Assembly: GCA_026397695.1 (NCBI GenBank)
Contig: JAPLUJ010000707.1
Span: 1-13,135 of the forward strand
From: Verrucomicrobiota bacterium
GTDB lineage: Bacteria; Verrucomicrobiota; Verrucomicrobiia; Verrucomicrobiales; Akkermansiaceae
Reading direction: 5' to 3'
Length of the DNA stretch: 13,135 bases
A model generated the notes under the pieces. It searched no databases, was not told where the DNA came from, and saw nothing but the letters and a program-made list of their open reading frames with translations. The position numbers were made by a program, and so were the translations under genes. Numbering within the stretch: the first letter of the stretch is position 1; every line of letters begins with the position of its first letter. Shown piece after piece: positions 6,557 through 12,983 of the stretch.

Positions 6557-8077
6557 ATGCGGACGGAAAAACAACAGGCGGTGATTACCGGCGGTAACGG
6601 CTCATTGGGGCGGGCCATCGCGGCGTCCTTGCAATCTCCGGATTGGGACATCGCCGCCCTGGACCGCCACCACCTCGACGTTGGCGACAACTCACTCGTG
6701 CAGCAATATTTCCAGGACCGGCCGGTGGATTTGTTAGTCTGCACGGCGGGCATCACCCGTGACGCCCCGCTCGCGAGACTATCGGCAACCAGCTGGCATG
6801 AAACATGGAAGGTCAATTTCACCGGTGCCGCCGCGTGTGCGAATGCGGTGCTCCCCGGCATGATTGATAGAAAAACCGGACATATCATTTTCATCTCAAG
6901 TTTTTCAGCGCTCCATCCACCGGTCGGTCAAAGCGCCTATGCCGCCGCCAAGGCGGCTTTGTTAGGTCTGGTCGTCGAACTGGCGGCCCGCCACGGCCGT
7001 TCTAACATAAGAGTCAATGCCATACTCCCCGGGTTTTTCGAATCCCGCATGACCGCAACCGTCACCGGACGCCGCCGGGAGGAGATCCTCGCGGCCCACG
7101 CCCTGGGCCGTTTCAACACCTGTCATGAAGTCGCGGGATTCATCCGGTTTTTACATCAGAACCTGCCCCATACCTCCGGCCAGGTCTTCCAGTTGGACAG
7201 CCGGCTGCATGGCTCTTGTTTTCGCGCAGGGCAATCCGACGGCACGCCGATGCCGTTCGGCGGCGAATCCATCACGGTGAAGGATCTGCCCGAAGGTGTG
7301 CCGGCCGGCGTGGAGAACAAGCACGGGATTCCGACTCAAAAAGGGGAAAATACGGGTGGACAAACCACCGGAAAAACACTAGGTTCTTCGCATGGGGATT
7401 TACGACAAACCACTGGTAAGGGTGAAGACGAACGAACAGCGACTGGAACAGTTCCTGCGTGGCGGTCAAATAGCCTTGAACGAATTACAGCGTTCCTTTC
7501 CCCCGAAAGAAAGCCGCCCCGATACAACCACGTCTTTCAGTCCGAAGCGGAAATCAATCGCCAATTCACCGCGCTAACACAGTGGGCGAAGGACGAAGGC
7601 ATTTTCCTGAATGCCGTCGATGAGCGGAAACTCCTAAAGGGAGCGTGGGCGAAATCCCGAGGTTCAGAACATGCTGTTTTCATCTTCAAGGGAGATGATG
7701 TCGGCCATGTAATCAAAAAAACCCACGAGGTTGGCGGTTTTTTGGGAGCAGCTCCCGCGCAATACATTGATCGGTGGAATGACTTCGGGAAACTTTTCCC
7801 TGAAATCAAACCAGACATTGTTGGAATTTCTGATGGCGCTATTCTCATCAAACAGAAATTCATTGATGGTGATGTTTATTCAGATCCAGGAACACTGGCG
7901 CATGACATGGCGGAATTCGGATGGGAGAAAATAGCTCCCGCGAAATTCAAACACATAAAGTCTGGCGCTATCATTAGCGATGTCAGGCCCAGCAATGTTA
8001 TCAAGGCGGCAGACGACGGGAGACCTCTTCCTTTCGACGTGATGGTCGATGATCTTGGAAGTTTTGTGGATCTCTAA
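6557..8077 (+). CDS. Composite protein: short-chain dehydrogenase/reductase plus C-terminal polyvalent-protein kinase-like domain
   Basis: The 506-residue frame starts with a full classical SDR: the cofactor motif TGGNGSLG at 11-18, CTAG in place of NNAG, catalytic Ser115, Tyr128 and Lys132 (YAAAK), and a normal C-terminal strand SGQVFQLDSR near residue 215. The frame does not stop there. A low-complexity Gly/Thr linker of about 100 residues leads to a domain resembling the kinase-like domain of phage and conjugative-element polyvalent proteins: SEHAVFIF, a lysine pair (387-388) in VIKKTHEVGGFLG, then SDVRPSNVI with Asp475 and Asn480, and PFDV with Asp494, laid out like a catalytic loop and metal-binding Asp. 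The last 600-700 bases are visibly AT-richer than the SDR part. The ORF is open from 6437, but 6557 gives the proper SDR start. Two separate genes with a damaged junction remain possible. Confidence 0.7.
   Translation: MRTEKQQAVITGGNGSLGRAIAASLQSPDWDIAALDRHHLDVGDNSLVQQYFQDRPVDLLVCTAGITRDAPLARLSATSWHETWKVNFTGAAACANAVLPGMIDRKTGHIIFISSFSALHPPVGQSAYAAAKAALLGLVVELAARHGRSNIRVNAILPGFFESRMTATVTGRRREEILAAHALGRFNTCHEVAGFIRFLHQNLPHTSGQVFQLDSRLHGSCFRAGQSDGTPMPFGGESITVKDLPEGVPAGVENKHGIPTQKGENTGGQTTGKTLGSSHGDLRQTTGKGEDERTATGTVPAWRSNSLERITAFLSPERKPPRYNHVFQSEAEINRQFTALTQWAKDEGIFLNAVDERKLLKGAWAKSRGSEHAVFIFKGDDVGHVIKKTHEVGGFLGAAPAQYIDRWNDFGKLFPEIKPDIVGISDGAILIKQKFIDGDVYSDPGTLAHDMAEFGWEKIAPAKFKHIKSGAIISDVRPSNVIKAADDGRPLPFDVMVDDLGSFVDL
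7392..7577 (+). other. Alternative ORF overlapping the SDR-kinase junction (possible original start of the kinase gene)
   Basis: In a frame different from the SDR-kinase ORF, an ATG at 7392 opens a 61-codon ORF. Its first 37 residues (MGIYDKPLVRVKTNEQRLEQ, then FLRGGQIALNELQRSFP) look more protein-like, with an amphipathic helix, than the Gly/Thr-rich text of the other frame over the same bases. From about 7505 the composite frame becomes the better one. The switch falls at a run of five C residues (7500-7504), where one extra C would join this start to the kinase-like domain. It may be the true N-terminus of a once separate gene. Judgement is by composition only. Confidence 0.35.
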
Positions 8078-8121
8078 CAATCATTGCCATCCTGTCCCCT
8101 TCACCCAGATTACGTTCCGGC

Positions 8122-8958
8122 ATGGCGAAAATCGGCGCACGCGCGACCCTGAAAGTTCTCCGGGAAAAACCCTGCGGGCTGTATCTCGATGGGGGTGAAA
8201 TGGGCGAGATCCTCCTGCCCCGCCGTGAAATGCCCGCCGCTCCGGCCATCGACGGTTATCTCGACGTGTTCCTCTATCATGATTCGGAAGACCGCCCGGT
8301 CGCCACTCTGCAGACCCCCAAAGCGATGCCCGGCCAATTCGCACGCCTGCAATGCGTGGCGGTCACCGCTGTCGGGGCCTTCCTCGATTGGGGGCTGCCG
8401 AAGGATATGTTAGTCCCGTTCCGCGAACAAAAGGCACGCATGGAAGTCGGCAAGCATTACCTCGTGCACGTCCATGTGGACGAGGTCAGCGGCCGGATCA
8501 TAGCTTCCACGCGCATTGCCCGGCAGCTCGACCGCGTCCCGCACTCCTTCAAATCCGGCGATGCGGTGGATTTGGTTATTTTCGGCAAATCCGCGCTCGG
8601 CTACAAGGCCATCATCAATGGCACTCACAGCGGGCTGCTTTTTGCCGATGGGGTATTCCAAGCGCTCCAGCCCGGGGAACACACCCAAGGCTACGTCGCC
8701 GCCATCCGCGAAGACGGGAAAATAGACCTTACGCTTCATGCCCCGGGTCGTACCAAGGTGCTCGGTCTGGAAGATCGCATCCTCACCGAACTCGCTGCCC
8801 GCGGCGGATTCTGGGCGCTCGGCGATCACAGTAGCGCCGCCGAAATCCACGCCGAACTGGGCGTTAGCAAACGCACCTTCAAACAAGCCATCGGCGCGCT
8901 CCTGAAAAAACGCCGCCTGCAAATCGATGGTCGCGGCGTTCGACTTTTCAAACAATGA
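8122..8958 (+). CDS. cvfB: CvfB-type S1 RNA-binding protein with winged-helix C-terminus
   Basis: The 278-residue protein matches the CvfB/YitL layout. Two N-terminal S1-like OB folds cover about residues 1-65 and 66-130 (including AVTAVGAFLDWGLPKDMLVPF, the most S1-like block, and EVGKHYLVHVHVDEVSGRI). A third S1-like segment covers about 140-205 (GYKAIINGTHSGLLF and GYVAAIREDGKIDLTL). A C-terminal winged helix, about 212-278, shows HAELGVSKRTFKQAIGALLK and RGVRLFKQ. Family members bind RNA and influence expression of regulated genes; the precise role outside staphylococci is not known. It starts 44 bases after the composite gene. No Shine-Dalgarno is visible. It is convergent with the TM2 gene, with 83 bases between the stops and no strong terminator between them. 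Confidence 0.9.
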   Translation: MAKIGARATLKVLREKPCGLYLDGGEMGEILLPRREMPAAPAIDGYLDVFLYHDSEDRPVATLQTPKAMPGQFARLQCVAVTAVGAFLDWGLPKDMLVPFREQKARMEVGKHYLVHVHVDEVSGRIIASTRIARQLDRVPHSFKSGDAVDLVIFGKSALGYKAIINGTHSGLLFADGVFQALQPGEHTQGYVAAIREDGKIDLTLHAPGRTKVLGLEDRILTELAARGGFWALGDHSSAAEIHAELGVSKRTFKQAIGALLKKRRLQIDGRGVRLFKQ

Positions 8959-9041
8959 CGTCCAGGCCCCAACCATCCACCCACCTCCTGCCTGAGGCAA
9001 GCGGCGATTATTGCTGAAGGCTGCACGGCACCAGCAGGATT

Positions 9042-9383
9042 TCAGAACCAGCCTTTGCTACCGGTGATGTAGGTGGCGACGAATTCCTCATCGCTCTTGG
9101 TCAGGTAGATGATGCCTTCGACCAGACCGACGATTCCAACAATCGCCGTCGGAATCCCGCACAGCGGCGATCCGACCACACTCACCACAAGCATGATGAT
9201 TCCTTCCTTCTTGTAGCCGAGATAGAATTTGTGTATTCCCAAGGCCCCCAATAGGATCGCAAGAATGCCCGATACCATTTTTTTCTCCGAACCGGGGTTG
9301 GTTCCCGATGCAGGTGGGGGCGCAACTGGTGGCGAAGGATCGACGGATGTATGATCAGGTTCTGTGGACATAGTGGTGTTCAT
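9042..9383 (-). CDS. TM2 domain-containing membrane protein
   Basis: The 113-residue protein has a Pro/Ser-rich hydrophilic N-terminus (about residues 1-32) and a TM2 domain of two membrane helices. The first helix, GILAILLGALG, leads into the family motif IHKFYLGYKKEG, and the second block runs IIMLVVSVVGSPLCGIPTAI to VEGIIYLTKSDEEF. TM2 proteins are small inner-membrane proteins of mostly unknown function; the loop motif is the family hallmark. ATG at 9383 or the second Met (residue 5) could be the start. It is the only intact gene on the minus strand. It is divergent from the methyltransferase-fold gene with just 38 bases between the starts, so the two promoters must overlap or lie within coding sequence. 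Confidence 0.88.
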   Translation of the reverse strand: MNTTMSTEPDHTSVDPSPPVAPPPASGTNPGSEKKMVSGILAILLGALGIHKFYLGYKKEGIIMLVVSVVGSPLCGIPTAIVGIVGLVEGIIYLTKSDEEFVATYITGSKGWF

Positions 9384-9421
9384 CTACTACACCCAGACCA
9401 GCAAGGCAAACATAAAAGAAC

Positions 9422-10099
9422 ATGAAACCCAGAATTACTCTCGCGGAATCCCGGCTTCCCGACGGCAGCACTCTCACCCTTCAGGAGCATGACGGACGGA
9501 AATTCCTGCTCATCCACGGCCAACAGATCTGCGGCCCTGCCACCCGCGCCGCCGAAGAAGAACTCGCCCGGCTCGCCTGCGCCCCATTCCGGCCTGCCCG
9601 TCAACCGCGAATCTGGTTTGCCGGCCTTGGCCTCGGCCATGCGCTCGCCGCCGCCACCGCCGAACTCCGACAGAAACGTGCCACCTTCATCGTCGCGGAA
9701 CCCCTAACAGACCTGCCCGCATGGCATCGCCGGCATCTGCCTGATGGCCCGCTGTGCTCCGACCCCCGCGTCGTGTTGGAAAACGACTGCGGGCCCGCCG
9801 CCCTCATCTGCCAGGCCGGCTTGCTCCACGCCATCCTGCTGCATCTCGACGCGGCACCCACCGGCCCGGGCAACCGCCCGTGGGTGGATGACAGGCGCTG
9901 GCTTGCCGCCGCTTACGAAGCCTTGCAAGTCGGTGGCCTGCTTGCCATTGCCGGTTCGCGGCCTGTTGCCAATCTCACGCGGCGGCTCCAGCGTGCAGGA
10001 TTCGCGGTGGCGGAATTCACGGTTCCCGCCGCGCCCGATGCGAGGAAATCCCGTCTGCTGCCGATTTGGCTCGCTAGAAAAGGCAAAGCTCCGGGTTGA
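9422..10099 (+). CDS. Spermidine synthase-like Rossmann-fold protein (SAM-dependent methyltransferase superfamily)
   Basis: The 225-residue protein has a beta-rich N-terminus (LPDGSTLTLQEHDGRKFLL and IHGQQIC) like the N-terminal domain of spermidine synthases. A Rossmann core follows, with the nucleotide loop FAGLGLGHALAAA (GLGLGH at 68-73), an acidic residue after strand 2 (IVAEPL), and a strand-4 segment LLHLDAAPTGPGN. It is shorter than true spermidine synthases (about 280-310 residues), and the canonical GGGDG motif is replaced. It may therefore be a non-polyamine member of the family or a general methyltransferase-fold protein. No signal peptide is seen, so a cytoplasmic location is expected. 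The HlyD-type gene starts 34 bases downstream on the same strand. Confidence 0.7.
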   Translation: MKPRITLAESRLPDGSTLTLQEHDGRKFLLIHGQQICGPATRAAEEELARLACAPFRPARQPRIWFAGLGLGHALAAATAELRQKRATFIVAEPLTDLPAWHRRHLPDGPLCSDPRVVLENDCGPAALICQAGLLHAILLHLDAAPTGPGNRPWVDDRRWLAAAYEALQVGGLLAIAGSRPVANLTRRLQRAGFAVAEFTVPAAPDARKSRLLPIWLARKGKAPG

Positions 10100-10133
10100 T
10101 CTTTGCCCGCGTGCATGCTTGTTTCACCCCGCC

Positions 10134-11558
10134 ATGACTCGCCTGACTGTTCTGCATCTCGTGCCCGTGTTGTTTGCCGCCGTCGCCCACGCCGGGGAAA
10201 TCACCATCGAATTGCGACCGTTCACCCTCGAAAAATCGTTTGCGGCCACCGCCCTGCCAGACAAGGGGTGCGTGCTTCTCCAGATAGAACCCAAATCGTG
10301 GGCGGATTTTCAAATCATCGAACTCGCCGCGCACGGCAGCCGCGTGGCCAAGGGCGACACGCTCGTCAGCTTCGATCCCGAAACCATCGACAAAAAACTC
10401 GTGGACCTCCGCCAGTCGCTCGATGCCAACACCCTCAATCTGGCGCAAGCCGAGCTCGATCTCAAACACCTTCAGGAAACCGCCCCGCACAAACTCGAGG
10501 CCTTGCGCCACGCGGCGGAAATCGCCAAAGAGGAAAACAGTTATGTCACCAACACCCGCCGCAAGGCCACCGAAGAAACCGCAGCCCATGATCTCGAGCG
10601 CAAAAAACAATTGCTCTCCAACCAGCAGGAGGAACTCCGGCAACTCACCAAAATGTATGCCGCGGACGATCTCACCGAAGACACCGAGGAAATCATCCTG
10701 ACCCGCCAGAAAGATGCCGTGGTCACCGCCGAGTTTTTGCTCCGCATGGAAACCCTGGAGTACAAGCGCACCCTCGAAGTCACCCTCCCGCGCGAAGTCG
10801 TCACCCTCGCGAACAACGAGCGCGATACCGCCATCCGTCTCCTCAAGGCTGCAGAAGACATCCCGCGTTCTATCAAGCTCCAGAAACTCGAACTCGAAAC
10901 CCTCAAAATCACCTGCCAACGCGACAAGGACACCCTCGCCAAACTGGAAGCCGATCGCTCCCAGTTCAAATTCACAGCCCCCGCCGATGGCTGGTTCTAT
11001 CATGGCCCGATCGAAAACGGCCGCTGGACACCCGCCGAAGCCGTCAAGGCCCTCGTCATCCATGGCCGTCCTGTCGTGAACCGTCCCTTCGCCACCTTCG
11101 TTCCCGTTGCCACCAAGCTCGTTTTGTTAGGTTTCCTCGACGAAGCGTCGGCGCGCTCGCTCAAACCGGAAATCGCAGGCACCGCCATTCTTGCCGGGCG
11201 CGAGGACCTCGATATCCCCGTCAAAATCGCCAAAATCGCCGCCACGCCCGCGCCGGATGGCACGTATCGCGCGGATCTATCCGTGACTTGGCCGAAAGAT
11301 TTCACTCCGGTCCCCGGCACTTCCGTCCAGATCCGCATGATCTCCTATCACCAGGAGGCGGCCATCGCCATCCCCACCAAGGCGCTCGCGTATGATCCCA
11401 AAGGCTGGAATGTCGAAGTGAAACTCGCCGATGGCAAAACCGCACACCGCCCCGTCAAACGCGGTCGTGTCTCCAAGGAGGATACCGAAATCCTCTCCGG
11501 CCTCGAAGTCGGCCAAGTTATTCTAACATCAGGTGATGACCCAAAACCCAAGAGTTGA
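10134..11558 (+). CDS. HlyD/MFP-family periplasmic adaptor protein
   Basis: The 474-residue protein starts with a signal peptide (VLHLVPVLFAAVAHAGEI, cleavage near residue 21). A half lipoyl-like segment follows (FQIIELAAHGSRVAKGDTLV then SFDPETIDKKL). Next comes a long charged alpha-helical stretch, about residues 90-275, rich in Glu, Lys, Leu and Gln, consistent with a coiled-coil hairpin. The second lipoyl half is at KFTAPADGWFYHGPIENGRW. A C-terminal beta-barrel follows, and a membrane-proximal domain (AAIAIPTKALAYD and GRVSKEDTEILSGLEVGQVI) typical of efflux adaptors. It would bridge an inner-membrane transporter and outer-membrane channel, but no transporter or TolC-like gene is adjacent in the window. 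The start at 10134 is chosen because it creates the signal peptide; upstream in-frame sequence overlaps the preceding gene in another frame. Confidence 0.85.
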   Translation: MTRLTVLHLVPVLFAAVAHAGEITIELRPFTLEKSFAATALPDKGCVLLQIEPKSWADFQIIELAAHGSRVAKGDTLVSFDPETIDKKLVDLRQSLDANTLNLAQAELDLKHLQETAPHKLEALRHAAEIAKEENSYVTNTRRKATEETAAHDLERKKQLLSNQQEELRQLTKMYAADDLTEDTEEIILTRQKDAVVTAEFLLRMETLEYKRTLEVTLPREVVTLANNERDTAIRLLKAAEDIPRSIKLQKLELETLKITCQRDKDTLAKLEADRSQFKFTAPADGWFYHGPIENGRWTPAEAVKALVIHGRPVVNRPFATFVPVATKLVLLGFLDEASARSLKPEIAGTAILAGREDLDIPVKIAKIAATPAPDGTYRADLSVTWPKDFTPVPGTSVQIRMISYHQEAAIAIPTKALAYDPKGWNVEVKLADGKTAHRPVKRGRVSKEDTEILSGLEVGQVILTSGDDPKPKS

Positions 11559-11620
11559 AAACCTCATCCTACCGATCCGCCTGAGCGGACCGATGTTTCT
11601 CTACCAGAGACCTTCGTGCC

Positions 11621-12793
11621 ATGGCCACTGACTTCCGCATTCTTTTCACCGCGCTCGGCCTTGTCGCAGGTGCTGTTGCCGCGGTCCCCCCCGCGCCGGT
11701 TCCCGAAGTCACCCGCGCTACCCTCGATGCCTCGATCCGCCGGGGCGTGGATTTCCTTGTCAGCTATCAGAACTTTAACGGCTCATGGGGCGGCCCCACC
11801 CGGACCAAAAATCTTAATATCTATGCCCCGCTTCCCGGTGCCCACCATGCGTTCCGTGCCGGAGCCTCGGGTCTCGCGCTATCCGGTCTGATCGAATCCG
11901 CGGATGCCCGCCCCGAAGTCGCTGCCGTCATCGACAAGGGCGCCGCATGGACTGCGGCGGAGTTGCCGCAACTCCGCCGCGCCGACCCCACCACCACTTA
12001 CAACGTCTGGGGCCACGCCTACGGCCTGCGCGCCATCACCCGTCTCTATCAGCGCGAAATAAATCCCGCGAAAAAAGCGGATTGGGTGCGTCTCGCACAG
12101 CAGCAAGTCGATCTCGTCAACCGTTACGAGGAGGTCAACGGTGGTTGGGGATATCTGGATGTTTTCGATGGCCTCACCACCCAAAAACCGTCCGGTTTGC
12201 CCACTTGCTTCACCACCGCTACCGTGCTCCTCGCCATGGCCGAGGCCCGCGACGTCATGGGCGTCAAACTCGACGCCAAGAAAGTCCAACATTCCATCGC
12301 CTCCATCAACTATCAGCGCGAACCAGATTTCGCCTATACTTATGCCTTCAGCCACCGGATGCGCCCGCGCCTCGATATCAACCGTCCCGCCGGTTCGCTC
12401 GCCCGCTCCCAGTCATGCAATGCCTGCCTGCGGGTTTTCGGCGAGAAGGCCGTGACCGATCAGGTCCTCACCACTTGGGCCGACCGTTTCCTCGACCGCG
12501 AAGGGTTTCTCAGCAATGTCCGCAAACGTCCGGTACCGCATGAGGGCCAGTTCAAAATTGCCGGCTATTTCTATTACTACGGCATCTATTATTTCACCCG
12601 ATCCGTCGCGCTGCTGCCCAAGGAATCTCACGCCGCCTATGCCCGGCGTCTGGCCGCCATCCTGCTGGAACGCCAGGAAAAAGACGGCTCATGGTGGGAC
12701 TATCCGTTATACGACTATCATCAATCCTATGGTACCGGCTATGCTCTGATGGCCCTCGCCTGGTGCCGCAACTCCATCCCCGCCGACGGCTGA
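11621..12793 (+). CDS. Secreted prenyltransferase/squalene-cyclase-like alpha/alpha-toroid protein
   Basis: The 390-residue protein has a signal-peptide-like N-terminus (ILFTALGLVAGAVAAVPPAP). Repeated helical motifs of the squalene oxidase/prenyltransferase repeat type follow: GVDFLVSYQNFNGSWGG, YNVWGHAYGLRAITRLYQRE, NRYEEVNGGWGYLD, SGLPTCFTTATVLLAMAEAR, SYGTGYALMALAWCRN, and a final EKDGSWWDYPLY. The repeated pattern (hydrophobic helix, then a G-S-W or G-G-W turn) is that of the alpha/alpha barrel. The DxDD motif of squalene-hopene cyclases was not seen, so it is probably not a cyclase. Similar secreted toroids of unknown role are frequent in planctomycetes and verrucomicrobia. It follows the HlyD-type gene by 62 bases. 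A ligand- or polysaccharide-binding role is conceivable but unsupported. Confidence 0.8.
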   Translation: MATDFRILFTALGLVAGAVAAVPPAPVPEVTRATLDASIRRGVDFLVSYQNFNGSWGGPTRTKNLNIYAPLPGAHHAFRAGASGLALSGLIESADARPEVAAVIDKGAAWTAAELPQLRRADPTTTYNVWGHAYGLRAITRLYQREINPAKKADWVRLAQQQVDLVNRYEEVNGGWGYLDVFDGLTTQKPSGLPTCFTTATVLLAMAEARDVMGVKLDAKKVQHSIASINYQREPDFAYTYAFSHRMRPRLDINRPAGSLARSQSCNACLRVFGEKAVTDQVLTTWADRFLDREGFLSNVRKRPVPHEGQFKIAGYFYYYGIYYFTRSVALLPKESHAAYARRLAAILLERQEKDGSWWDYPLYDYHQSYGTGYALMALAWCRNSIPADG

Positions 12794-12931
12794 TCGCAAC
12801 TGGAAGGCCATTAAGGCCATGGATGCACAACATAGTAGCGCCAGAGTCCCATCGATCTCCCATGCCAGTTTTCAGCTTTTCTTCCGCCACCAACACCAAT
12901 TATCTGGCAATTAAGCCAATGCCCGGCAATC

Positions 12932-12983
12932 ATCATGAAGTTCTCGCCCATACTAATATCATGAAGTTATTACCTATACTGAT
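12932..12983 (+). repeat. Tandem duplication of 26 bases spanning a start codon
   Basis: Bases 12932-12957 and 12958-12983 are adjacent copies of one 26-base unit, 21 of 26 identical. Each begins ATCATGAAGTT. The second copy contains the start of the downstream signal-peptide gene; the first is an extra copy upstream of it. Confidence 0.85.
12935..12964 (+). CDS. Putative 9-residue leader ORF overlapping the downstream start (ATGA)
   Basis: The upstream copy of the duplicated start region encodes MKFSPILIS followed by TGA at 12962-12964. Its stop overlaps the ATG of the next gene (12961-12963) in the ATGA configuration typical of translational coupling. Its residues resemble the first residues of the downstream signal peptide (MKLLPILMI), as expected from the duplication. 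Whether it is translated is unknown; neither start has a recognisable Shine-Dalgarno. Confidence 0.35.
   Translation: MKFSPILIS

Noticed and set aside
6029..6574. 181-codon minus-strand open frame in the spacer, including MSTNEVLDESLHGTSGSVCC
   Set aside because: Most of it is translated heptamer repeat and palindrome, and it runs antisense into the peroxidase gene. The short MSTNEVLD segment looks somewhat protein-like but matches nothing I know and overlaps a hairpin.
8989..8999. TGCCTGAGGCA palindrome between the convergent cvfB and TM2 genes
   Set aside because: Leaves only a four-pair stem with a workable loop and has no T-run; not supported as a bidirectional terminator.
10074..11063. 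329-codon open frame on the minus strand over the HlyD-type gene
   Set aside because: Antisense shadow with a repetitive Phe/Glu/Gly composition typical of reading GC-rich coiled-coil DNA backwards; the plus strand has a signal peptide and family motifs.
11576..11589. TCCGC-CTGA-GCGGA hairpin between the adaptor and toroid genes
   Set aside because: Only five pairs and no T-run; too weak to call a terminator.
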